From: Pedobacter fastidiosus
GTDB lineage: Bacteria > Bacteroidota > Bacteroidia > Sphingobacteriales > Sphingobacteriaceae
DNA: 64,000 nt
Direction: 5' to 3'
NCBI RefSeq assembly: GCF_014306625.1
Contig: NZ_JACRYL010000004.1
Span: 1 to 64,000, forward strand
Shown here: piece after piece, positions 1 through 7,362 of the stretch
Numbering within the stretch: position 1 is the first letter of the stretch
Layout: every line of letters begins with the position of its first letter
Translations under genes and position numbers: made by a program
Notes under the pieces: generated by a model
Database searches by the model: none
What the model saw: only the letters and a program-made list of their open reading frames with translations
Told to the model about the DNA's origin: nothing

Positions 1-205
1 AATAGGGATGCACTAAATCCGCAATAACTTCTTGCTTTCACAGGGTGAGGTGTTTTTGCAATCAAGATGCTGAACTACATTCAGCATGACGAGTGTGTTG
101 GCAAGGTTTATAAGCCTTGGTTCAAACCACAATCCTTATTCCCCTCTCTTCAAGAATAGGGATGCACTAAATCCGCAATAACTTCTTGCTTTCACAGGGT
201 GAGGT
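1..205. repeat. 154-bp tandem direct repeat (1.3 copies visible)
   Basis: Bases 1-51 recur without change at 155-205, a period of 154 bp; the second copy stops being similar right after the shared block. The segment between them has short dyads, such as ATGCTGAACTACATTCAGCAT near 68-88. No coding potential is apparent. The first copy touches the window edge, so the array may extend to the left. Confidence 0.85.
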
Positions 206-328
206 TTCTAAATTGTTACCAAAACCCATTAAATCTATCAACTAAAAACCCTATTTTGGCATTGTTAAGCAATGATAAATCGTTTAACGTTATGAGCTTT
301 TCTAACCTAATCTAAACCTATTTATTCT

Positions 329-1684
329 ATGGAAAATTCCAGAAGAAAATTCATTAAGCAATCTGCAATATTCACGGCAGCAACTTACGTTGGCACAATG
401 GGGATGAGCGCCAAAAGTTATGGCAGAATTATCGGGGCGAATGATCGTGTACGAGTTGGTGTTGTTGGGTTTTCTGATCGTTTTAAAGACACGTTATTAC
501 CTTGTTTCTTAAATCACAACAAAGAATTAAATTTTGATGTGGTTGGTCTTTCAGATTTATGGAGTTATAGAAGGAATTTAGGGATTGCCCATTTAAAGGA
601 AAAATTTGGTCATGATATTAAAGCCTGCAGAAATAACGAAGAGCTTTATGCAACCAAAGATCTTGATGCCGTGATTATCAGTACGGCAGATTTTCAACAT
701 GCCTTGCATTTAATTGAAGCAGTTAAAGGTGGTTGCGATGCATATGTAGAAAAGCCTTTTGCAGAAACTATGGACGATGCCAAAGCAGCACTAAAAGCAG
801 TTAAGGCAAGTGATAGAATTATTCAGATTGGCTCACAACGTAGGAGTGGGGAGAACTATCAAAATGCAGCAAAATACATTCAAGATGGAAAATTTGGGCC
901 AATTACAGCCGTAGATTTGGTTTGGAATGTAAACCAGCCAGGGCGTTGGCGCAGACCAGATTTAGTTGCTAAATTAAAAGAAGAAGATATCGATTGGAAG
1001 CGTTTTCTATTAAATCGCCCTTTCGAAAATTTTGATCCAAGAAAATATTTGGAATATAGGTTGTTCTGGCCTTATTCTTCGGGGATGCCTGGCCAATGGA
1101 TGTCGCATCAAATAGATACCGTTCACTGGTTTACCAATTTAAAACACCCACGAAGTGTAGTGGCTAACGGCGGAATTTATACATGGAAAGATGGTCGCAG
1201 GAACTGGGATTCTATGGTTGCAGTTTTCGATTATGGTCAGCCAAATTCTGAAGATGGATTCCAGGTTACCTTCACATCAAGAATGCAAAATAGTGTGGGC
1301 GATGTTGGTGAAGTTTATTATTCAAATGGTGGGGAGTTAAATTTGATTACCAATAAAGTTTCTCCGAAAGGTGGATTAAGACAGCAAGAAGCATCAGCAA
1401 TGGGCATGAAAGCTAATCTTTTACCCGAATTTGATTTGAGTAAAACGGAAATAAAAGCTGCAACAGGTGCAAATATGGGTGGCGATGCGCTAACTTCTGG
1501 CCACATGAGAAATTGGATGGAATGTGTTAGAAGTCGCAAAACACCAAATGCTCCCGTAGAAGCTGGTTATTCGCATTCAATAGCTAACATCATGACGAAT
1601 GCTGCGGTAAGAACTGGTGCAAAATCAATTTTTGATGAAAGTAAGCAAGAAGTAATCGCAAACGGAAAAGTTTTTAAATATTAG
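329..1684 (+). CDS. Tat-exported Gfo/Idh/MocA family oxidoreductase
   Basis: A 451-residue protein of the Gfo/Idh/MocA family, NAD(P)-dependent sugar oxidoreductases. The N-terminus has a twin-arginine signal (SRRKFIK, residues 4-10) followed by a hydrophobic stretch, so export by Tat to the periplasm, perhaps already with cofactor bound, is likely. The family EKP motif is present (YVEKPFAET, about residue 138). The Rossmann motif is unusual: VGVVGFSDRF near residue 44 lacks the normal GxGxxG. The gene is first in a probable three-gene unit with a DUF1080 hydrolase and a second Gfo/Idh/MocA enzyme, which suggests oxidation or reduction of a glycoside at C3. The substrate cannot be read from the sequence. 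Confidence 0.88.
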   Translation: MENSRRKFIKQSAIFTAATYVGTMGMSAKSYGRIIGANDRVRVGVVGFSDRFKDTLLPCFLNHNKELNFDVVGLSDLWSYRRNLGIAHLKEKFGHDIKACRNNEELYATKDLDAVIISTADFQHALHLIEAVKGGCDAYVEKPFAETMDDAKAALKAVKASDRIIQIGSQRRSGENYQNAAKYIQDGKFGPITAVDLVWNVNQPGRWRRPDLVAKLKEEDIDWKRFLLNRPFENFDPRKYLEYRLFWPYSSGMPGQWMSHQIDTVHWFTNLKHPRSVVANGGIYTWKDGRRNWDSMVAVFDYGQPNSEDGFQVTFTSRMQNSVGDVGEVYYSNGGELNLITNKVSPKGGLRQQEASAMGMKANLLPEFDLSKTEIKAATGANMGGDALTSGHMRNWMECVRSRKTPNAPVEAGYSHSIANIMTNAAVRTGAKSIFDESKQEVIANGKVFKY

Positions 1685-1693
1685 TAGCAAACT

Positions 1694-1761
1694 CGTCATT
1701 GGGAGGCACGAAGCAATCTATATCCGACCGCATTAAGATTGCTTCGTGCCTCGCAATGACG
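1694..1761. repeat. Interspersed palindromic repeat, GAGGCACGAAGCAATC family
   Basis: An imperfect hairpin: an arm with GGGAGGCACGAAGCAATCT is answered after about 18 nt by AGATTGCTTCGTGCCTCGC. Related copies lie at 31696-31758 and, more distantly, 60802-60865. It fills the 96-nt gap between two genes of the cluster. It may act as a weak terminator or mRNA-stabilising hairpin, but the dispersed copies point to a repeat family. Confidence 0.85.
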
Positions 1762-1780
1762 ATAAAGAAATAAATCAACC

Positions 1781-3145
1781 ATGTTAAAAATCAAAAAATA
1801 TAGTATTCTAGCCCTTTCCTTAATTAGTTTATCAGCAGCTGCGCAAAAAGCAAAACCGTTATTTGATGGCAAAACCCTAACCGGTTGGAAAGCCGTTGCT
1901 GGTGCTGCACCATATAAAATTGAAGATGGAGCAATCGTAGGAACCATGACAAAAGGCACTCCCAATTCTTTCTTAATTACCGAAAAAGAATACGGCGATT
2001 TTATTCTCGAACTAGATGTAAAATTAGAGGGAGAAACCACCAACTCTGGAATTCAAACCCGAAGCCATATCAAACCTGAAGGAAACAATGGGAAAGGTTT
2101 GGTTTTTGGCAGACAAATAGAAATTGATCCAACTGCAAGAGCTTGGACAGGTGGCGTTTATGATGAAGCTAGAAGATTGTGGCTTTATCCTTTGGAGCTA
2201 AATCCATCGGCAAAATCGTTATATAAAAAGAATGAGTTTAACCATTATAAAATTGAATGTATTGGGAACGAAACTAAAACTTGGGTAAACGGAACACCGG
2301 TTGCTTATGTAATTGATACTTTAGATCAGTCGGGTTTTATAGGTTTGCAGGTACATGGCATTGGTAATGAATTGGGCAATGATGGAAGGAAAGTATATTT
2401 CAAAAACATCAATATTCAAACCGAAGGATTAAAATCCAAAGCATTTCCCAAGGGAATTTATACGGTTAATTTAACGCCAAATACTTTATCATCTTACGAA
2501 AAATCGGAAGGTTATAAATTGCTTTTCGATGGTAAAAGTAACACGGGTTGGATTGGTGCTTACAAAACAGAATTTCCCGCCAAAGGCTGGAAGATTGCAG
2601 ATGGTGTAATCAGTGTAGAACCATCTGGCGGTGCAGAATCTACAAACGGAGGTGATATTGTAACTAAAGAAGAGTTTTCTGCATTTGATATGTCGTTCGA
2701 ATTTAAACTTACGCCAGGTGCAAATAGTGGAGTGAAATATTTTGTAACACTCGAAGAAAAGAACACAGGTTCGGCAATTGGTTTAGAATATCAGGTTTTG
2801 GATGATGTTTTGCATCCTGATGCAAAATTGGGAAGGGATGGAAACCGTACTTTGGCATCTTTGTACGATTTAATGACGGCTAAAAAGGAACCTCGCTACC
2901 TTCGCCCAATCGGGAGCTGGAACAATGCCCGCTTAATAGTTTATCCAAACAATAAGGTAGAGCATTACTTAAATGGCGTAAAGGTTTTAGAGTATGTTCG
3001 TGGTTCGGAAGAGTTTAAAAAATTGGTTGCAATTAGTAAATACAAAGATTGGAAAAACTTTGGCGAGGCACCAAAAGGTCATATCTTACTTCAAGATCAT
3101 GGAAATAAGGTCGATTTCAGGACTATTAAAATCAAAACATTATAA
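1781..3145 (+). CDS. Two-domain DUF1080 (3-keto-disaccharide hydrolase family) protein
   Basis: A 454-residue exported protein with a signal peptide (MLKIKKYSILALSLISLSAA then AQKAK). It contains two DUF1080/PF06439 modules: the first opens with LFDGKTLTGWKAV (about residue 27), the second with LLFDGKSNTGWIGA (about residue 247). This fold is a concanavalin-like beta sandwich, and family members cleave 3-keto-glycosides. Most relatives have one module, so the duplicated form may bind or cleave longer or different substrates. The following gene starts at the base after its stop codon. Both neighbours are Tat-exported dehydrogenases of the kind expected to make or reduce 3-keto sugars. Confidence 0.88.
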   Translation: MLKIKKYSILALSLISLSAAAQKAKPLFDGKTLTGWKAVAGAAPYKIEDGAIVGTMTKGTPNSFLITEKEYGDFILELDVKLEGETTNSGIQTRSHIKPEGNNGKGLVFGRQIEIDPTARAWTGGVYDEARRLWLYPLELNPSAKSLYKKNEFNHYKIECIGNETKTWVNGTPVAYVIDTLDQSGFIGLQVHGIGNELGNDGRKVYFKNINIQTEGLKSKAFPKGIYTVNLTPNTLSSYEKSEGYKLLFDGKSNTGWIGAYKTEFPAKGWKIADGVISVEPSGGAESTNGGDIVTKEEFSAFDMSFEFKLTPGANSGVKYFVTLEEKNTGSAIGLEYQVLDDVLHPDAKLGRDGNRTLASLYDLMTAKKEPRYLRPIGSWNNARLIVYPNNKVEHYLNGVKVLEYVRGSEEFKKLVAISKYKDWKNFGEAPKGHILLQDHGNKVDFRTIKIKTL

Positions 3146-4339
3146 ATGCATCGTCGTTCGTTTGTTAAAAAATCAGCTTTGCTGAGTTCTGGTTTATTGG
3201 TTGGTAATCAGGTTTTGGCCGGTTTATATTCAGATCAGATTATCAACGTAGCCATGATTGGATGTGGTGATCGAGGCAAAGGTGTACTTTCTGTAATTAA
3301 ATCTATGCCAAGTAAATACAGGATTAAAGCATATTGCGATTTACTAGATTTTAGACTTAAAGAAGCGGAGAAATATGTTCCTGCAGATGCAAGAGCGGTT
3401 AAAAATTACCGTCAAATTTTAGATGATAAAGCAATTGATGCTGTTTTTATTGCAACGCCTTTAAGCGAGCACTTTCACATTGCCAAAGACGCCGTTTTAG
3501 CGGGTAAGCATGTTTATCTGGAAAAAACCATGACTTATAATATCGCTCAAGCGCTAGAACTGAAAAAAATAGTTACTCAACATCCAAAGCAGATTTTTCA
3601 GGTTGGTTATCAATATCGATATTCGCCACTCTACTTTAAGGTTAAGGATATGATTCAAAGCGGTTATTTGGGGAAGGTTTCTCAAATAGATTGTCGCTGG
3701 GATAGAAATGGCAATTGGCGCAGAGCAGTTCCTGATCCATCATTAGAAAGAAAAATCAATTGGCGGATGTATAAAGAATATTCTGGCGGATTGGCCGCCG
3801 AACTTTTATCACATCAAATAGATTTTATTAATTGGGCTTTCGAAACCCAACCTACAGAAATTATGGGTTCTGGCGGAATTGATATTTTTAAGGATGGTCG
3901 CGAAACCTACGATAACATTCAAGCCGTACTTCGTTACAATGAGAAGGGCATGATCGGCAATTTCGGAGCAACTTGTGGCAATGCGCATGATGGCTATCTT
4001 TTCAAAATTAAAGGCACAAAAGGTTCAGTTTCTCTATTAACGAATACAGGTTTATTTTACCCGGAAGAAAGTGCAAAAAAGGATTTGGGGATTGTTGATG
4101 GCGTAAGTGGAGCGACAAAAATCGTTGTCAATAAAGATGGCGGAATCCCAATCTTAGATAAAGCGACTTTGGATGGAACGAATTATGCCTTAGAAGAATT
4201 TTATAAATCTGTTACAACTAATAAAGAACCCGCTTCGAATATAAATACGGGTACGCAGGCTGCAATTTGCGTGGCAATGTGCAACGAGGCCATTTATTCA
4301 GGTAATAATCAATATTGGAAGAAATCGTATGATGTTTAG
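3146..4339 (+). CDS. Tat-exported Gfo/Idh/MocA family oxidoreductase
   Basis: A 397-residue Gfo/Idh/MocA oxidoreductase with a twin-arginine leader (HRRSFVKKS, residues 2-10). The Rossmann motif is intact (VAMIGCGDRGKG, about residue 31). The family Lys motif reads YLEKTMTYN, EKT in place of the common EKP. The ATG directly abuts the stop of the DUF1080 gene, so translational coupling is probable. It is only distantly similar to the oxidoreductase two genes upstream, so the two may act on different substrates or in opposite directions. Its last codons are included in the tandem duplication that follows. Confidence 0.88.
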   Translation: MHRRSFVKKSALLSSGLLVGNQVLAGLYSDQIINVAMIGCGDRGKGVLSVIKSMPSKYRIKAYCDLLDFRLKEAEKYVPADARAVKNYRQILDDKAIDAVFIATPLSEHFHIAKDAVLAGKHVYLEKTMTYNIAQALELKKIVTQHPKQIFQVGYQYRYSPLYFKVKDMIQSGYLGKVSQIDCRWDRNGNWRRAVPDPSLERKINWRMYKEYSGGLAAELLSHQIDFINWAFETQPTEIMGSGGIDIFKDGRETYDNIQAVLRYNEKGMIGNFGATCGNAHDGYLFKIKGTKGSVSLLTNTGLFYPEESAKKDLGIVDGVSGATKIVVNKDGGIPILDKATLDGTNYALEEFYKSVTTNKEPASNINTGTQAAICVAMCNEAIYSGNNQYWKKSYDV

Positions 4340-4350
4340 TATTCATCAGT

Positions 4351-4389
4351 TTTGACAAATTTTCCCTATGTCACTAGTAATTTGTCAAA
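4351..4389. repeat. TTTGACAA hairpin, left copy
   Basis: An 11-bp perfect inverted repeat (TTTGACAAATT / AATTTGTCAAA) starts 11 nt after the stop codon of the upstream oxidoreductase. It belongs to a family also found at 4939-4980, 15831-15877 and 15933-15979. No long T-run follows, so a terminator role is possible but unproven. Confidence 0.75.
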
Positions 4390-4399
4390 GCTCATTTTT

Positions 4400-4531
4400 T
4401 TTGGAAAGCATTGGCAACAAATTTAGGTTAGTTTGTTCCTGCTTTACTCTGCAATTTTTTTGTGAATGGTAGGATAACCTCGTCGGAACAGCTACCAAAA
4501 AAGATTTCCATTCCAATCAGGTTTAGGTGGA
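4400..4531 (-). repeat. Palindromic CCACCTAAACC element, inverted degenerate copy
   Basis: Read on the minus strand it opens with CCACCTAAACCTGATTGG and ends with GCCAATGCTTTCCAAA. These are the boundary sequences of the forward copies at 4693-4791 and 5040-5139. The interior is diverged, and the GGCGGGACT block has become GCAGGAACA. It is absent from the right half of the tandem duplication. Confidence 0.7.
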
Positions 4532-4692
4532 CAAGACTGTGCAACTATTGAAGTTTTTCAGGCATGACGGATAAAAAAATGTAAAAAAAATGCTTGCACT
4601 TTGGTTCTTGTCCTCGCGAACCGAAACAGTGCATTGTTTCCATCTCAATATTTTTTCTGCAGTTTGCAACCCCAAATAGCATTGCTTGCCAC

Positions 4693-4791
4693 GCCACCTA
4701 AACCCGATCGGAGTGGTTCCGGTTTTTCACTGGAAAGAACAAAGAGCGGGACTAAACCGAGCTATTTACCAATGCAATTGCTTTCCAAAAA
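4693..4791 (+). repeat. Palindromic CCACCTAAACCCGA element, copy 2
   Basis: About 99 bp from GCCACCTAAACCCGA to TGCTTTCCAAA, with an inner hairpin around a TTTTTCA loop (TCCGG-TTTTTCA-CTGGA) and a GCGGGACT block that can pair with the opening ACCCG. It contains no coding sequence. This is a short non-autonomous repeat of the MITE/REP type, classed here by structure and dispersion only. Confidence 0.8.
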
Positions 4792-4792
4792 C

Positions 4793-4881
4793 TCATAAAT
4801 CCAAATAATTCGGCTTTTCCTCCCTAAAAATAAAACTGCCTCTGTCCAAATCCATTTCGCTTGGTGAATGGAAGTGTATCT
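4793..4881 (-). pseudogene. Duplicated 3' fragment of the HsdR_N-like gene
   Basis: On the minus strand this matches the last codons of the intact gene at 5141-5599. The stop is TGA here, TAA in the intact gene. A 43-bp piece is missing relative to the intact copy, bounded in the intact copy by the short repeat AATCCATTT. It has no start codon and is a by-product of the tandem duplication. Confidence 0.8.
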
Positions 4882-4938
4882 GGATACCTATTCATAATTA
4901 ATATTTGAAGAAATAGTATGATGTTTAGTATTCATCAG

Positions 4939-4980
4939 CTTTGACAAATTTTTTCTATGTCACTACTAAAGTTGTCAAAG
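4939..4980. repeat. TTTGACAA hairpin, right copy
   Basis: Inverted repeat CTTTGACAA / TTGTCAAAG, the counterpart of 4351-4389 in the second half of the tandem duplication. Several loop bases differ while the outer stem is kept. Confidence 0.75.
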
Positions 4981-5039
4981 CTCAAATAATTAATATTCTT
5001 GTTTTGCAGTTTGCAACCCCAAATAGCATTGCTTGCTAC

Positions 5040-5139
5040 GCCACTTAAAACCCGATCGGAGTGGTTCCGGTTTTTCACCGGAAAGAACAAAGAGCGGGAC
5101 TAAACCAAGTTATCTACCACTGAAATTGCTTTCCAAAAA
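5040..5139 (+). repeat. Palindromic CCACCTAAACCCGA element, copy 3
   Basis: Same boundaries as copy 2 (GCCACTTAAAACCCGA to TGCTTTCCAAA). The inner hairpin here is perfect: TTCCGG-TTTTTCA-CCGGAA. It abuts the stop codon of the HsdR_N-like gene. Confidence 0.8.
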
Positions 5140-5140
5140 C

Positions 5141-5599
5141 TTATAAATCCAAATAATTCGGCATTTCCTCCCTAAAAACAAAACTGCCTTTTTCCAAATC
5201 CATTTTAGCGTAAACGTGTTGCAAACCATTGGTAAGCACAATCCATTTCGCTTGGTGAATGGAATTATACCGTGAAGCCTGTTCAAAAACCGATGGTGTG
5301 ATCTTAACTTTTGGGGCTTTGCATTCAATTAACATCAACTTTTCCCCTGCGGTATTGTAAACCAAAATATCGCTGCGTTTTTGTAATTGATTTAAAACCA
5401 AGCCTCCCTCAATTTGAATTAGGGTTTTCGGAAATTTCTTTGCTGAAATTAGGTTTTGTATAAAATGCTGACGAACCCATTCTTCCGGCGTTAGTACCAA
5501 ATGTTTTTTTCTAAGCTCATCGAAAATGAAAACTACATCCTCCTTTTGCGTAATTTTAAAGGGATAGGGTGGTAGATTAAGCGGGGTTGGTTTGAACAT
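5141..5599 (-). CDS. HsdR_N-like (type I restriction R N-terminal) domain protein
   Basis: About 152 residues from the chosen start (MFKPTPLNLPPYPF). An upstream in-frame start at 5650 is possible, but the preceding residues look unconserved. The core has a PD-(D/E)xK nuclease pattern: an acidic residue in QKRSDILVYN followed by LIECKAP. The family (HSDR_N_2, PF13588) resembles the nuclease domain of restriction R subunits. However, this is a small stand-alone protein with no helicase, methylase or specificity subunit nearby. It is divergent from holA, an arrangement I recall from other Bacteroidota, which hints at a housekeeping DNA role rather than a restriction system. Its tail is duplicated downstream. 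Confidence 0.82.
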   Translation of the reverse strand: MFKPTPLNLPPYPFKITQKEDVVFIFDELRKKHLVLTPEEWVRQHFIQNLISAKKFPKTLIQIEGGLVLNQLQKRSDILVYNTAGEKLMLIECKAPKVKITPSVFEQASRYNSIHQAKWIVLTNGLQHVYAKMDLEKGSFVFREEMPNYLDL

Positions 5600-5725
5600 C
5601 TTAAATGGGCAGTTTTCAGTCAACAATTCCGCAATAAAACAGTGCAGCAATTATTAACAGCCAAAGTTAATATTGTTTATAAACATTTACCTAAATCCTA
5701 AAAGCTAAATTGTAATTTTACGGCA

Positions 5726-6748
5726 ATGACTGCTGCCGAAATTATTAAAGATATTAAAGCTAGAAAATTTAAGCCTGTGTATTTGTTGCATGGCGAAGAA
5801 TCTTATTATATCGACCAAGTAACAGATTATATTGAAGATAAATTGTTGAGCGACGCCGAAAAAGGCTTTAATCAAACGGTTCTTTACGGAAAAGATACGG
5901 ATATGGCTACGGTTTTGGGGGCCGCAAAGCGATATCCAATGATGTCTGATTATCAGGTTGTAATAGTTAAGGAGGCGCAGGATTTAAAGTGGGCAAAAGA
6001 AGAAGGAAATAGCAAGGAGGCAGAATTTGTACTCAACTATTTTGAGAAACCATTACCCAGTACCATTTTGGTTTTGGCATTTAAATATGCAAATTTCGAT
6101 AAGCGTAAAAAGATTTATAAAGCCATTAGCAAAAGCGGTTTAATATTTCAATCTGATTTGGTTCGCGATTATAAATTGGTGCCATGGATTGAAGATTTTG
6201 TAAAAGAAAAAGGTTATAAAATCGATCAGCAAGCTTCCGCTTTAATGGCAGAATATTTGGGGACCGATCTTTCGAAGATTTCTAACGAGATTGAAAAACT
6301 GATGTTGAACATTCAGAAAGATGTTGTAATCAACACAGATCTTGTTCAAAAAAACATCGGAATAAGTAAAGAATATAACGTTTTCGAACTGCAAAAGGCG
6401 CTTGCCATTCGCGATGTTTTAAAATGTAATAAAATAATCAACTATTTTGCCAGCAATCCGAAAGCCAATCCTACCGTTATGGTTTTGGCAAATTTGGGTG
6501 GTTATTTTGCCAAAATTTTAAGGTACCATTATCTACCAAATAAAGCTGAGGCTGCATCGGCTCTTGGAATTCCACCATTTTTTGTGAAGGACTATGAAGT
6601 TGCCGCCAGAAACTACAACACAGGAAAAGTTTTCCAAGTGATGAGCTTATTACGGGAATATGATTTAAAAAGTAAAGGTTTAGACAGTACCGGAAATGTA
6701 GAGGATGGCGAACTTTTGAAAGAACTGGTTTTTAAGATGATCCATTAG
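5726..6748 (+). CDS. holA: DNA polymerase III subunit delta
   Basis: A 340-residue clamp-loader delta subunit, which opens the beta sliding clamp within the gamma/tau-delta-delta' complex in the cytoplasm. Family features are FKPVYLLHGEESYYIDQ at the N-terminus, a RecA-like domain with EEGNSKEAEFVLNYFEKP and ILVLAFKYANFDKRKK, and a C-terminal helical collar with ELQKALAIRD. The ATG is preceded by TAATTTTA, near the Bacteroidota -7 consensus but only 5 nt upstream, so the transcript may have almost no leader. It is divergent from the HsdR_N-like gene. Confidence 0.93.
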   Translation: MTAAEIIKDIKARKFKPVYLLHGEESYYIDQVTDYIEDKLLSDAEKGFNQTVLYGKDTDMATVLGAAKRYPMMSDYQVVIVKEAQDLKWAKEEGNSKEAEFVLNYFEKPLPSTILVLAFKYANFDKRKKIYKAISKSGLIFQSDLVRDYKLVPWIEDFVKEKGYKIDQQASALMAEYLGTDLSKISNEIEKLMLNIQKDVVINTDLVQKNIGISKEYNVFELQKALAIRDVLKCNKIINYFASNPKANPTVMVLANLGGYFAKILRYHYLPNKAEAASALGIPPFFVKDYEVAARNYNTGKVFQVMSLLREYDLKSKGLDSTGNVEDGELLKELVFKMIH

Positions 6749-6885
6749 TTGGGGAATTGATAAAGCGTTAAATTGTTTAATAGCTTAGCTACCAATTAAC
6801 CGATTAATCAATTTAACCAAACAGTTGCCTAACTATTTTACCGTCAATTAACCAATTACCCAACTTTAACATTTAACCAATAACC
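6749..6885. repeat. AT-rich low-complexity spacer with TTAACCAATTA repeats
   Basis: The gap between holA and the VOC gene is made of imperfect iterations of TTAACCAATTA-like words. There is no coding potential and no clear terminator. It may be replication-slippage DNA. Confidence 0.5.
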
Positions 6886-7251
6886 ATGCTACAAGGATTA
6901 AGAACAATAGTTTATTACGTTGGCGATTTAGAAGCTGCGAAGGAATGGTATAAAAAAGTATTCGAAATTGAACCTTATTTTGATGAACCCTATTATGTGG
7001 GTTACAATGTTGGTGGTTTCGAATTGGGTTTAGATCCAGATGATTCTGGTTTTAGTAACGGTAATCATTCTACAACCTATTGGGGCGTTAAAGATATTAA
7101 AGAAACTTTTGCCCGTTTTGAATCACTTGAAGTGGAGATTCACGAAGCGCCTAATAATGTTGGCGGACCGATTTGGGTTGGCAGTATTTTCGATCCATTT
7201 GGAAACGTAATTGGATTAATCGAAAACCCCGAATTTTCTTTACCACACTAA
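6886..7251 (+). CDS. VOC superfamily (glyoxalase/bleomycin-resistance fold) protein
   Basis: A 121-residue single-unit vicinal-oxygen-chelate protein: LRTIVYYVGDLEAAKEWYKK begins the first beta-alpha-beta-beta-beta module and IFDPFGNVIGLIENPEF closes the second. Such small proteins dimerise to form metal sites. The substrate is unknown, and resistance functions cannot be inferred. It stands alone between holA and a secreted protease. Confidence 0.85.
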   Translation: MLQGLRTIVYYVGDLEAAKEWYKKVFEIEPYFDEPYYVGYNVGGFELGLDPDDSGFSNGNHSTTYWGVKDIKETFARFESLEVEIHEAPNNVGGPIWVGSIFDPFGNVIGLIENPEFSLPH

Positions 7252-7362
7252 ATTTTTAATTCAATAGAAAATTTTACTTTGTAACTATAAAGTTATTGCA
7301 TAAATCGTAACGTAAGATCGCCTCTATCATATATTTACGCTTTATAAATCACCTAATTTGTT

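Larger units (their letters stand above)
4309..5290. repeat. Decayed 589-bp tandem duplication spanning two convergent gene tails
   Basis: The stretch from about 4309, starting in the last codons of the upstream oxidoreductase, is repeated from about 4898. For example, GTATGATGTTTAGTATTCAT occurs at 4327 and 4916, an offset of 589 bp. Both copies then contain a TTTGACAA hairpin, the segment TTTGCAACCCCAAATAGCA, a palindromic CCACCTAAACCCGA element, and the 3' end of the minus-strand nuclease gene. The left copy has about 242 bp extra (an inverted second palindromic element) and lacks 43 bp of the gene tail. The right copy carries the intact gene end. Confidence 0.85.

Noticed and set aside
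4601..4798. 65-residue plus-strand open frame
   Set aside because: It spans a palindromic element and a duplicated gene tail; the same region in the second copy of the duplication does not keep the frame.
5141..5599. Part of a type I restriction-modification system
   Set aside because: Only a small nuclease-like domain exists, without helicase, methyltransferase or specificity subunit; its placement beside holA suggests another role.
6886..7251. Antibiotic resistance protein of the bleomycin type
   Set aside because: Only the VOC fold can be claimed; no resistance-specific residues or context were seen.
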